Source: Palsa-506 sp963707065 | GTDB taxonomy: Bacteria > Actinomycetota > Actinomycetes > Streptosporangiales > Streptosporangiaceae | Length of the DNA stretch: 64,000 nucleotides | Assembly: GCA_963707065.1 (NCBI GenBank) | Contig: CAVPPJ010000013.1 | Coordinates: 248,001 to 312,000 of the forward strand | Reading direction: 5' to 3' | Shown here: in pieces, positions 16,548-28,653 of the stretch | How the letters are laid out: each line of letters begins with the position of its first letter | Numbering within the stretch: position 1 is the first letter of the stretch | The notes under the pieces: generated by a model | The model's database searches: none | The model's input: only the letters and a program-made list of their open reading frames with translations | Told to the model about the DNA's origin: nothing | Program-made: the position numbers and the translations under genes

Positions 16548-17501
16548 CTAGGCGTGGGCCTGCCGGTAGTGCGCGGCGAGCACATCGTCGCCGAAGTCGC
16601 TGCGCGGGCGGCGCAGCACGGTGTGCGCATGGTTGCCGTCGTCGGCGGTGCTGTCGTACTCGATCAGCAGGTCGTCGCCCTGCACCCGGTAGTAGTGCCG
16701 CAGGCCCGGCGTGGTCGGTCCCTCCCAGGCGAAATGCAGCTCGCCCGCGGCGACGGTGGCGGCTTGCCTGGCGGCCAGCCCGGCGGGCAGCCGGCCAAGG
16801 TAAAGCGCGACGAGCTGGCCGAGCGCCGCCCGCGCCGTGGGCCCGAGCCCGCTGGCGGCGACGCCGAGCGGCTCGATGCCCTCCCCGGCGCGGGGCCTGG
16901 TGCCGGTGCGGATATCGGCGGGCGCCTGGCCGGACACCACGGCGCTGGCCCGCCCGGCCGGGCCCAGGGCGTCCAGCAGCGCCCGGGCCAGGTCCTCCTC
17001 GGGGGCGAGCGGCCGGGATACCGCCTGGCCGGCGTAACTGACCCGGGCCGGGTTGGCGCCAAGGAACACCGGGGCCGGCGAGACCTCGTCGCCCGCCACG
17101 GTCATCGTCACCGAGAGGTGGTGCCCTTCGAACCGCCACGACCACGGCTCGTCGCCGGCCGGGTCGCCGAAGATGGCCACCCAGTAGTCGCCGCTGTGCC
17201 GGCCCTGCTGCCACCCTTCGCGCCGGTCCAGCACCTCTTCCAGGGCGATGATCGCCATCGCCTGCGCATAAGCGTGGTCACCCAGGCCGGTGGCCAGCAG
17301 GTGGTGGGCGGCCTTGCGGGCGGCCACGCTCAGCTCCGCGATGCACGCGCCGGGCCGGGACAGGGGACGGTATTCCAGCCACCGCCTGGCGGCGTCATCG
17401 GCGAACGGCCGCGCCGCGAGCAGGTGCTGCTGGTCATCGAGGGCCGTCAGCAGCTCGGCCGCGGCCGAGCGCATCTGCCCGGGGAGAGGATCGGCAGCCA
17501 T
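16548..17501 (-). CDS. DUF3500 family protein
   Basis: The 317-residue protein matches the DUF3500 pattern: an N-terminal helical part (LLTALDDQQHLLAARPF) and a short KAAHHLLATGL segment. The core motif GDYWVAIFGDP...EPWSWRFEGHHLSV follows, with its conserved Trp and His residues, then the C-terminal GLRHYYRVQGDDLLIEYD and NHAHTVLRRP. The role is unknown. The His-rich core suggests metal or small-molecule binding, but no enzyme activity is established. The start ATG 17501 has GGGAC upstream. It is convergent with the mobile mystery operon and may have come with it or independently. Confidence 0.82.
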   Translation of the reverse strand: MAADPLPGQMRSAAAELLTALDDQQHLLAARPFADDAARRWLEYRPLSRPGACIAELSVAARKAAHHLLATGLGDHAYAQAMAIIALEEVLDRREGWQQGRHSGDYWVAIFGDPAGDEPWSWRFEGHHLSVTMTVAGDEVSPAPVFLGANPARVSYAGQAVSRPLAPEEDLARALLDALGPAGRASAVVSGQAPADIRTGTRPRAGEGIEPLGVAASGLGPTARAALGQLVALYLGRLPAGLAARQAATVAAGELHFAWEGPTTPGLRHYYRVQGDDLLIEYDSTADDGNHAHTVLRRPRSDFGDDVLAAHYRQAHA

Positions 17502-17562
17502 GTCCCGTGTATATCAGTGCCGCCCGCGGCCCCGCGCCCGGGAACCGGCAGTGCCGGCACCG

Positions 17563-17709
17563 CCGGCCGCAGGCAGCCGACAGCGCGCCCCCCGGCGTGC
17601 CGTCAGCGCGGCTCGCTGCGTGTCATCGGCACGTCGTCAGCGCCCGGCCGCAGGCAGCCGGCGTACCGTCAGCGCGCCGCCGGCGTGTCATCGCCGCGTC
17701 GTCAGCGCC
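17563..17709. repeat. Two-unit imperfect direct repeat, period 81
   Basis: CCGGCCGCAGGCAGCCG at 17563 recurs at 17644. Each copy is followed by a GTCAGCGCG segment, a GTGTCATCG segment and CGTCGTCAGCGCC. The second unit runs into the 3' end of the DUF3046 gene, including its stop. Confidence 0.65.
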
Positions 17710-17896
17710 GGAATTCGGGGATGTTGAAGGTCTCGCAGACGGCCCGCCAGACGGTCTTCGCGTCGGTGCCGTCGGCCAGCGCCTGGCTGACCGTCCGGCC
17801 GCCGAGGGCGGCCAGGACATGATCCTTCGCCACGCTCTCGGCGTACGTATCGCCGAACTGCGCGCGCATTCGCTCCCAGAACGCAGTCAGCCGCAC
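17702..17896 (-). CDS. DUF3046 protein
   Basis: This 64-residue protein (MRLTAFWERMRAQFGDTYA ... ALGGRTVSQALADG ... VWRAVCETFNIPE) is a textbook DUF3046 member. It is a small helical actinobacterial protein encoded next to recA in mycobacteria (Rv2738c). Its conserved linkage to recA/recX hints at a DNA-repair or growth role that is not defined. Here it is separated from recA by about 2.9 kb holding the mobile mystery pair and DUF3500. It is divergent from lhr. Confidence 0.88.
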   Translation of the reverse strand: MRLTAFWERMRAQFGDTYAESVAKDHVLAALGGRTVSQALADGTDAKTVWRAVCETFNIPEFRR

Positions 17897-17964
17897 CGCG
17901 CCAGGCTACCCGGCTACCCGGGCCACGCGGCGCGGTTGTCGTAGCCAGCAGGCAGGATGGAGGC

Positions 17965-23005
<5,041 letters not shown>

Positions 23006-23015
23006 CGACGGCGGC

Positions 23016-23049
23016 CGCGGGCTCGTTATTGCCCTGTCCTGAGCCCGCG
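23016..23049. terminator. Hairpin between convergent lhr and aldo/keto reductase
   Basis: CGCGGGCTC (23016-23024) pairs with GAGCCCGCG (23041-23049) around a 16-nt loop containing a TTATT stretch. It is a plausible bidirectional terminator. Confidence 0.5.
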
Positions 23050-23061
23050 CTACGGCACGCG

Positions 23062-24147
23062 CTACCCGGCGAACGGGCCGGCCGCCGCCTCGACCGCTGC
23101 CGCGACGTCCGGCGCGAGCGCGCGGTAGCCCGCGATGGCGGCCGCCTCGGCGGGGTTGCGGGCGCCGATGATGGCCTTCGCGCCCTTGGCCAGGACCCAG
23201 CCGACCGCCAGCGCGCTCATCGACAGGCCGGTATCGGTCCCGATCCCGGCGAGGGCATGGCGGAGTTCGCCGAGACGCCCGGCCAGCGCGCCGCCGGACC
23301 ATGGCAGCTGGCGGCGGAAGTCTCGCCGGCCGAGCGCGGCGACGTCGAAACCGTCGGCCAGGAACCCGGACGCGAGCGGGGACCAGGCCAGGAATGCCGC
23401 GTCATGGTCCGCGCACCAGGCCAGGACCCCGGTGCGTTCCGGCGCCCGGTGCAGCAGCGAGTACTGCTGCTGGACCACGTCGACGGGGCCGACCTTGAGC
23501 GCGCGGTCCATCAGCGTGACCGGGTGGTTGGAGAGGCCGCCGCCGCGGGCCAGCCCGGCGGCGATCAGGGCATGAATGGTCTCCCAGGCGGACTCGACCG
23601 GGGTGCGCGGGTCCGGATCGTGCAGTTGCAGCACGTCGACCGACGAGCAGCCGAGCCGGGACAGGCTCGCGTCCAGGTCGGCGCGGATGGCCGCGGCACG
23701 GTGATCCTCATAGGACCGGCCGTCCGCGCCTCGCAGGGTGCCGCATTTGGTGAGCAGCGCCGCCCGGCCGCCCGGGCCGGCCGCGGCGACGGCGCCGGCC
23801 GCCCCGCCGTCAGCGGCCGTGCCGACTAGTGCCCGGCCGACAGCGCGCTCCGCCCGTCCCCACCCGTAGAACGGCGCCGTGTCCACCCAGCCGACGCCCG
23901 CCGCCAGCGCGGCACGGATGGCCGAGACCGACTCCTGCTCGCTGGCCGGGCCCCAGTCGAGCTCCCAGCCGGGCCCTGAGCCGAACGGCGCCGTGCCCAG
24001 GCCGGCCGCGCCAGCCAGCCTGACCGGGCCGGATCTGCGGCCGCCCGCGGGCTGCTCAGCGGCGGGGCCAGCCGCCTGGCCGGCGCTGCGGCCGGCGCCG
24101 TTGCCAGCGGGCGGATGGCCGGTACCGCGATCGGTCATATCGGGCAT
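23062..24147 (-). CDS. Aldo/keto reductase family oxidoreductase
   Basis: This ~361-residue NADPH-dependent (beta/alpha)8 reductase has the AKR catalytic tetrad region: WVDTAPFYGWGRAE (Asp/Tyr), LLTKCG with the catalytic Lys, and LQLHDPDPRTP with the His. The C-terminal cofactor site is AIIGARNPAE. It belongs to the broad AKR group near L-fucose dehydrogenase/pyridoxal reductase-like enzymes; no substrate can be assigned. An Ala/Gly/Pro-rich N-terminal extension (~45 residues) precedes the barrel. Starts at 24147 or 24138 are both possible, with weak ribosome-binding sites. It is divergent from the quinone oxidoreductase gene with a 68-nt spacer, so the two may share a regulatory region. Confidence 0.85.
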   Translation of the reverse strand: MPDMTDRGTGHPPAGNGAGRSAGQAAGPAAEQPAGGRRSGPVRLAGAAGLGTAPFGSGPGWELDWGPASEQESVSAIRAALAAGVGWVDTAPFYGWGRAERAVGRALVGTAADGGAAGAVAAAGPGGRAALLTKCGTLRGADGRSYEDHRAAAIRADLDASLSRLGCSSVDVLQLHDPDPRTPVESAWETIHALIAAGLARGGGLSNHPVTLMDRALKVGPVDVVQQQYSLLHRAPERTGVLAWCADHDAAFLAWSPLASGFLADGFDVAALGRRDFRRQLPWSGGALAGRLGELRHALAGIGTDTGLSMSALAVGWVLAKGAKAIIGARNPAEAAAIAGYRALAPDVAAAVEAAAGPFAG

Positions 24148-24215
24148 TCTAGGTTCCCGGCCGGTTACCGGTGCCCTGCCGCCGGGCGGTGCGGGCCGCG
24201 CGGCAGGATGGGGGC

Positions 24216-25184
24216 ATGCGAGCAATTGTGGTGCGCCAGCACGGCCGGCCGGAGGTACTCCAGCTTGCCGAGATGCCGGACCCGCGGCCCGGTCCCGGCC
24301 AGCTGCTGGTCGATGTCGCGGCGGCCGGCGTCAACTTCATGGACATCTACCAGCGGCAGGGCAGTCCGCCGTACGCGTCCGGCCTGCCCTACGTCCCGGG
24401 CGCGGAGGGCGCGGGCACCGTCGCCGGGGTCGGGCCTGATGTGCAGGGGTTCGCTGACGGCGACCGGGTGGCCTGGACGGGCGTGCCGGGCAGCTACGCC
24501 GAGCGGGTCGTGCTGCCGGCCGGCAGCGCCGTGCCGGTGCCCGACGGCGTCAGCCTGCAGGTAGCGGCCTCCGTGATGCTGCAGGGCCTGACCGCCCACT
24601 ACCTGTCGAACAGCACCTACCCGGTGGCCGGCGGCGATCACGTGGTCGTGCACGCGGCCGCCGGCGGGGTCGGCCTGCTGCTGACGCAGCTGGTCAAGAT
24701 GCGCGGCGGGATCGTGATCGGCACCGCGTCCACCACCGCGAAGGCCGCGACGGCGCGGCAGGCGGGGGCGGATCACCTGGCCGGCTACGACGACTTCGCG
24801 GCGGTCACCCGGCAGGTCACCGACGGCGCGGGCGCGGCGGCGGTCTACGACGGCGTGGGGCTGACGACCTTCGACGACAGCCTGTCCGCGCTGCGCCCGC
24901 GCGGCTACATGGTGCTGTACGGCGCGGCTAGCGGGCCGGTGCCCGCCTTCGAGCCGCAGCGGCTGGCCGCCGGCGGGTCGCTGTTCATCACCCGGCCGAC
25001 CCTCGGCAGCTACCTGGCCAGCCGCGACGAGCTGCTCGGCCGGACCTCTGACCTGTTCAGCTGGATCGGGCAGGGCCGGCTGAGCGTCCGGGTCGGCGGC
25101 ACTTACCCGCTCGGCGATGCCGCCCGCGCGCACGAGGACCTGGGCGGCCGCCGCAGCACCGGCAAGCTGATCCTGCTGCCGTGA
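24216..25184 (+). CDS. Quinone oxidoreductase (zeta-crystallin-like, MDR family)
   Basis: This 322-residue zinc-independent medium-chain reductase transfers electrons from NADPH to quinones (QOR1 type). Signatures: GVNFMDIYQRQG with YASGLPYVPGAEGAG (split), the nucleotide-binding AAAGGVGLLLTQL, and C-terminal GKLILLP. There are no structural-zinc cysteines. The ATG at 24216 is chosen over the upstream frame start because GGATGGGGG precedes it and homologues begin with MRAIVVRQHG. It overlaps the DUF3054 gene by 4 nt (GTGA), indicating one operon. Confidence 0.9.
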   Translation: MRAIVVRQHGRPEVLQLAEMPDPRPGPGQLLVDVAAAGVNFMDIYQRQGSPPYASGLPYVPGAEGAGTVAGVGPDVQGFADGDRVAWTGVPGSYAERVVLPAGSAVPVPDGVSLQVAASVMLQGLTAHYLSNSTYPVAGGDHVVVHAAAGGVGLLLTQLVKMRGGIVIGTASTTAKAATARQAGADHLAGYDDFAAVTRQVTDGAGAAAVYDGVGLTTFDDSLSALRPRGYMVLYGAASGPVPAFEPQRLAAGGSLFITRPTLGSYLASRDELLGRTSDLFSWIGQGRLSVRVGGTYPLGDAARAHEDLGGRRSTGKLILLP

Positions 25185-25549
25185 AGCGCGCCGCCGTGCT
25201 CCTCGACGTGTGCTGCGTGCTGGCGTTCGTCGTGATCGGCCGGGCCAGCCATGGTGAGGCGGCGAGCATCGCCGGGCTGGCCCGCACCCTGTGGCCGTTC
25301 CTGGCGGGCCTGGCGGCCGGCCTGACGGCGACCCGGGCCTGGCGGCGGCCCGCGGCCATCGTCCCCACCGGCGTGGGGGTGTGGCTCGCCACCGTCGTCA
25401 TCGGCATGCTGCTGCGGGTGGTGTCCGGCCAGGGCACCACGTTCGCTTTCACGCTGGTCGCGCTGGCGTTCCTGGGCGCGCTCATGCTCGGCTGGCGGGC
25501 GGCGGCCCGCGGCTCGGCCGCCGTCAGGGCTGCGAGCCTCCGGAGGTAG
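25181..25549 (+). CDS. DUF3054 family membrane protein
   Basis: This 122-residue protein has four predicted transmembrane helices (AVLLDVCCVLAFVVIG, LWPFLAGLAAGLTA, VWLATVVIGMLLRVV, FTLVALAFLGALML). The GRASHGE motif after helix 1 is typical of DUF3054. Function unknown; a small inner-membrane protein. The GTG start overlaps the upstream oxidoreductase stop (GTGA), so it is translationally coupled. Its last ~25 nt overlap the antisense end of the broken lyase gene. Confidence 0.85.
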   Translation: MKRAAVLLDVCCVLAFVVIGRASHGEAASIAGLARTLWPFLAGLAAGLTATRAWRRPAAIVPTGVGVWLATVVIGMLLRVVSGQGTTFAFTLVALAFLGALMLGWRAAARGSAAVRAASLRR

Positions 25550-26052
25550 CCGGGCGCTCCCCGGACAGCCGCTCCGGGGGCAGGCGCTCGGCGGCCAGGT
25601 GCTCGGCGGGCGGGCGCTCCGGTGCCGGGCGCTCCGGGGGCAGCAGCGCGGCGAGTTCGGGAAGCAGCCGCTGCGCCGTCACCACGTCGCCGTCCAGCGG
25701 CCGGTCCGGACCCGCCGGCCGCGATCTGGTTGACCCGGACGACGAGCATCCCCCGGCTGAGCTCGGCGGCTATCAGCGGCCCGCCGCCGCCAGCGTGGCT
25801 GCGCACCAGCCGCAGGCCGTGCCGGGCGGTGTCGCCGCTGCTGACCGCCGTCTCGCGGTTCGCGCCCACCCCGGTTGTCCGGCCGTAGACCTCGCGGCGG
25901 GCGGTGGCATAGGCGGCAACCTCCGCGGCGGCCCCGGCGCGCTGCCTGCCGTCGGCGCTGAGTGCCACCTGAACTGCGCCACGTGCCACCGCAGCTACAT
26001 CACCGCAGGTCAACGACATTCCATCGAGAACGAGCACGGCCCGGTCCATCAC
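25524..26052 (-). pseudogene. Truncated, frameshifted aromatic amino acid lyase (HAL/PAL family)
   Basis: From 26052/26049 the reverse strand reads VLVLDGMSLTCGDVAAVARG, VYGRTTGVGANRETAV and MLVVRVNQIAAGGSG. These match the N-terminal ~120 residues of histidine/phenylalanine/tyrosine ammonia-lyases (YGxxTGxG and LxxRxNxLAxGxSG). The catalytic MIO tripeptide Ala-Ser-Gly and the remaining ~370 residues are absent. After GGSG the coding bias continues one frame over as LDGDVVTAQRLLPELAALL and then a PERPAPERPPAEHLAAERL-type 8-residue repeat, to a stop at 25524. A deaminating lyase cannot be formed, so this is a decayed gene. Confidence 0.75.
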
Positions 26053-26159
26053 ACCGCTCCCCTGCAGGCCGCCAATGGCGGGCCTGCATTCAGCCGCCCG
26101 GGGCGGGCGGCCCTGACGGTCCCGATCACCAGTATCACGGCGAGCGGCGATGGACAGTG

Positions 26160-26209
26160 GTGAGGAAATAGCCGGTGATCACCGGCTGGATCCCAACCGC
26201 TATTTTCAC
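26160..26209. promoter_or_regulatory. Nested palindrome upstream of the Rrf2 regulator
   Basis: AGCCGGTGATCACCGGCT (26170-26187) is a perfect 18-bp palindrome. Outside it, GTGAGGAAATAGC (26160-26172) faces GCTATTTTCAC (26199-26209). It lies 90-140 nt before the rrf2-type gene and about 110 nt from the start of the broken lyase. Either an operator or a hairpin is possible. Confidence 0.45.
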
Positions 26210-26298
26210 CAGGCGGCAAGGCCCGGTCCGGGCGCCGAATACGGCACCGTCCGCGGGCCGGCACGTGCCGGATGCCGTTTACCTGCATAATGCTTGAC

Positions 26299-26748
26299 AT
26301 GCGTTTGTCCGCTCGCGCCGATTATGCCCTGCGCGCAGTCATCGAGCTTGCCGCCGCCCAGGACGGCCATGTCACGGCCGATCAGCTGGCCAAGTCCCAG
26401 CGCATCCCCGGCAAGTTCCTTGAGGCGATCTTGACTCAGCTCGGCCGCAGCGGCCTGGTGCGCAGCAGGCGCGGCCCGGATGGCGGCTTCTGGCTGGCGC
26501 GGCCGGCCGGCGAGATCTCGCTGGCCGACATCATCCGCGCGATTGACGGGCCGCTGCTGGGCGTGCGCGGCGAGCGCCCGGAGAACCTTGGCTACATCGG
26601 GGCGGCCGAGCCGCTGCAGACCGTATGGATTGCGCTGCGCGCCAACGAGCGGGCGATCCTGGATGACGTCACGCTGGAGCACGTCGTCTCGGGCGTGCTG
26701 CCGGATAGCGTCCGCAAGCTCGCCGAGGATCCCCGCGCGTGGGCCTGA
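26299..26748 (+). CDS. Rrf2 family transcriptional regulator without Fe-S cysteines
   Basis: This 149-residue winged-helix regulator starts at the canonical MRLSARADYALRA (ATG 26299). The wHTH is IPGKFLEAILTQLGRSGLVRSRRGPDGGFWLAR, given here by its ends IPGKFLEAIL and GPDGGFWLAR. The dimerisation helix follows. There is no cysteine in the whole protein, so it cannot carry the 2Fe-2S cluster of IscR/NsrR/RsrR. It belongs with the CymR-like or other cluster-free Rrf2 members. The target is unknown. The palindrome upstream is a candidate autoregulatory site. Confidence 0.88.
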   Translation: MRLSARADYALRAVIELAAAQDGHVTADQLAKSQRIPGKFLEAILTQLGRSGLVRSRRGPDGGFWLARPAGEISLADIIRAIDGPLLGVRGERPENLGYIGAAEPLQTVWIALRANERAILDDVTLEHVVSGVLPDSVRKLAEDPRAWA

Positions 26749-26792
26749 AGGTTCCCCGCCCCCGGGCCTGACTCAGCTCACCCGGTCCGGCG

Positions 26793-27386
26793 TCAGACCG
26801 GCACCATGTCCGTAAGGTCCGGCGCGCCCCAGGTCAGCTGGTCGAACGGCCCGCCGCCCTGCAGCGAGACCGCGTCGACCGCCGGTACCCGGGGGGTACC
26901 GAGACGCCGGCCTGAGCGGGGCTGCAGCCGCCCCGCGGACCCGCCCAGGGCGGGCGAGCCCATCGCGGCCGAGCCCATCGCGGGCCTTTCCCGCATGGCC
27001 AGCTGGCGGCCGCCGGCTGCGCCGAGCCGCACATGGCTGGCCGCGCTGGCCGCGGGACCTGGCTCGGGCATGGCCTGCCTGGCCGGCCCGGCCGGCGAGC
27101 CGGACGCGGGCTGGGGCTCCCTGGCGCCGGTCAGCACCGGCTCATGCTGCAATTCGGCCAGCGCGAAGTTATCGGACACCTCACGCAGGACCTGCGAGAG
27201 CGGCGTTCCTAGCGCCGAGCAAATCGAGCTGAGCAGCTCGGATGACGCTTCCTTCTGGCCGCGCTCCACCTCGGAAAGGTAGCCCAAGGACACGCGCGCC
27301 GCGGCCGACACCTCGCGGAGCGTGCGGCCTTGCCGCAGACGGAGCCGACGCAGCGCGTCACCGAGCAAGTGACGAAGCAGAACCAT
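26793..27386 (-). CDS. clgR: ClgR-type XRE family regulator with long low-complexity tail
   Basis: ClgR activates clp protease and other proteostasis genes in Actinobacteria. The N-terminal ~75 residues match well: LLGDALRRLRLRQGRTLREVS, helix-turn-helix ARVSLGYLSEVERGQKEAS, then SELLSSICSALGTPL. Position next to cinA and pgsA is as in mycobacteria (Rv2745c-Rv2746c). The usual protein is ~110-130 residues. Here it has 197, with an Ala/Pro/Gly-rich middle (AMGSAAMGSPALGGSAG) and a conserved-looking end (GGPFDQLTWGAPDLTDMVPV). ClgR is itself a ClpP substrate in studied species, so the C-terminus may be a degron (inference). ATG 27386 has GGGAG upstream. Confidence 0.82.
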   Translation of the reverse strand: MVLLRHLLGDALRRLRLRQGRTLREVSAAARVSLGYLSEVERGQKEASSELLSSICSALGTPLSQVLREVSDNFALAELQHEPVLTGAREPQPASGSPAGPARQAMPEPGPAASAASHVRLGAAGGRQLAMRERPAMGSAAMGSPALGGSAGRLQPRSGRRLGTPRVPAVDAVSLQGGGPFDQLTWGAPDLTDMVPV

Positions 27387-27398
27387 CGCCGCTCTCCC

Positions 27399-27430
27399 TT
27401 CCGAGGCCGGTCACTTCCGAGGCCGGTCGC
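27399..27430. repeat. Tandem 16-bp repeat in the clgR leader
   Basis: TTCCGAGGCCGGTCAC (27399-27414) is directly followed by TTCCGAGGCCGGTCGC (27415-27430), 15 of 16 identical. It ends 13 nt upstream of the clgR start, so it is either in the 5' leader or overlaps the promoter. It could be a double binding site or a recent duplication. Confidence 0.7.
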
Positions 27431-27508
27431 TGATACCTCCACCGTACCTGTCCGCACGGACGGTGCGGGAGACCGTATTAGGGTGTGTTCTCCGGCGTAA
27501 CACTGTAA

Positions 27509-28021
27509 TCACGCATTCTCTTCCCGAATTCTGGCCAGCAGCAGGCGCAAGCACTGCGTCACGGTCTCCCGCCGGATCTCGTCCCGGGAGCCTCGCAGCG
27601 CCAGCGACCGCACCGCCGTGCTCGCCGCCGGAGCGCCGGGTCCGATGCTGACCGCGATGTAGACGGTGCCCACGGGCTTCCCGTCGGACGGATCGGGGCC
27701 GGCCACGCCGGTGGTGGCCGCGCCGACCGTGGCCGCCAGCCGGCTGCGGACTCCGGCCGCCATCTCCGCGGCGACCTCGGGATCCACCGCACCGCGACGT
27801 TCCAGCAGGTCCGCGGGCACTCCGAGGATCGCGGCCTTCAGGTCCGAGGCGTAGGCGACGACCCCGCCGCGGAAGACGGCGGACGCGCCGGGAACGCTGG
27901 TGAAAGCGGCGGCGAGCAGGCCGCCGGTGAGCGACTCGGCGACAGCTGCCGTCTGGCCGCGCGCGGCCAGCAGCCCGATGATCTGAGCGGCGACGTGGGG
28001 GCCGGCCGCGGCCTCGGTCAC
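27509..28021 (-). CDS. cinA: CinA C-terminal domain protein (nicotinamide-nucleotide amidase PncC)
   Basis: This 170-residue stand-alone CinA-C/PncC domain deamidates nicotinamide mononucleotide to nicotinate mononucleotide in pyridine-nucleotide salvage. Diagnostic segments are VAESLTGGLLAAAFTSVPGAS, FRGGVVAYASDLKAAILGV, GATTGVAGPDPSDGKPVGTV and RDEIRRETV, all present at the usual spacing. The GTG start overlaps the pgsA stop by 4 nt (GTGA), so the pair is translationally coupled. This gene order is typical of actinomycetes. Confidence 0.93.
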   Translation of the reverse strand: MTEAAAGPHVAAQIIGLLAARGQTAAVAESLTGGLLAAAFTSVPGASAVFRGGVVAYASDLKAAILGVPADLLERRGAVDPEVAAEMAAGVRSRLAATVGAATTGVAGPDPSDGKPVGTVYIAVSIGPGAPAASTAVRSLALRGSRDEIRRETVTQCLRLLLARIREENA

Positions 28022-28653
28022 GGCGCGTCCCCGGTGCCGTGCGCGGGGCTGCCCGGTGGTACCGCCCGGTGCAGCCGGATGGCCCTGGCCGCGTAATCGA
28101 TGCCGGTCACCAGGGTCACGGCAAGTGCTGCCGCCATCACCAGACCGCGGACAACTGCGGACGGACCCGGCAGGATATAAAGGCCGATCGCGATCACCTG
28201 CAGCAGCGTCTTGGCCTTGCCCCCGCGGCTCGCTGCGATGACCCCGCGCCGGATGACCCAGAACCGCAGGCCGGTCACCGCAAGCTCACGGAACAGGATC
28301 ACGGCCGTGATCCACCACGGCAGCTCGCCCAGGGCGGAGAGCGCCAGCAGCGCCGAGCCGGTCAGGGCCTTGTCCGCGATCGGGTCAGCGATCTTGCCGA
28401 AGTCCGTGATCAGCCCGCGGCGGCGGGCGATCTCGCCATCCAGCAGGTCGGTCAGCGAGGCGATGCCGAACGCTATGAACGCGGCGATCCGCCAGCCGTC
28501 TCCGCCCTCCAGCAGGAACAGCACGAATACCGGCACGATGCCGAGCCGGAGCACGGTCAGCGCGTTGGCGATATTGACCAGGCCTGGCGGTGCGATAACC
28601 CCGCCATCGCGAAGGCCACTTTCCCCCGCGGCGCCCGCTCCCGGCAAGCTCAA
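28018..28653 (-). CDS. pgsA: CDP-alcohol phosphatidyltransferase PgsA
   Basis: This phosphatidylglycerophosphate synthase (CDP-diacylglycerol:glycerol-3-phosphate) is 211 residues with about five membrane helices. The CDP-alcohol transferase signature is intact: DLLDGEIARRRG then DFGKIADPIAD (D-x2-D-G-x2-A-R-x8-G-x3-D-x3-D). The start TTG 28653 overlaps the rimO stop (TTGA). The leader MSLPGAGAAGESGLRDGG is not conserved-looking, so initiation might be further in. Between rimO and cinA in one tight operon. Confidence 0.92.
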   Translation of the reverse strand: MSLPGAGAAGESGLRDGGVIAPPGLVNIANALTVLRLGIVPVFVLFLLEGGDGWRIAAFIAFGIASLTDLLDGEIARRRGLITDFGKIADPIADKALTGSALLALSALGELPWWITAVILFRELAVTGLRFWVIRRGVIAASRGGKAKTLLQVIAIGLYILPGPSAVVRGLVMAAALAVTLVTGIDYAARAIRLHRAVPPGSPAHGTGDAP

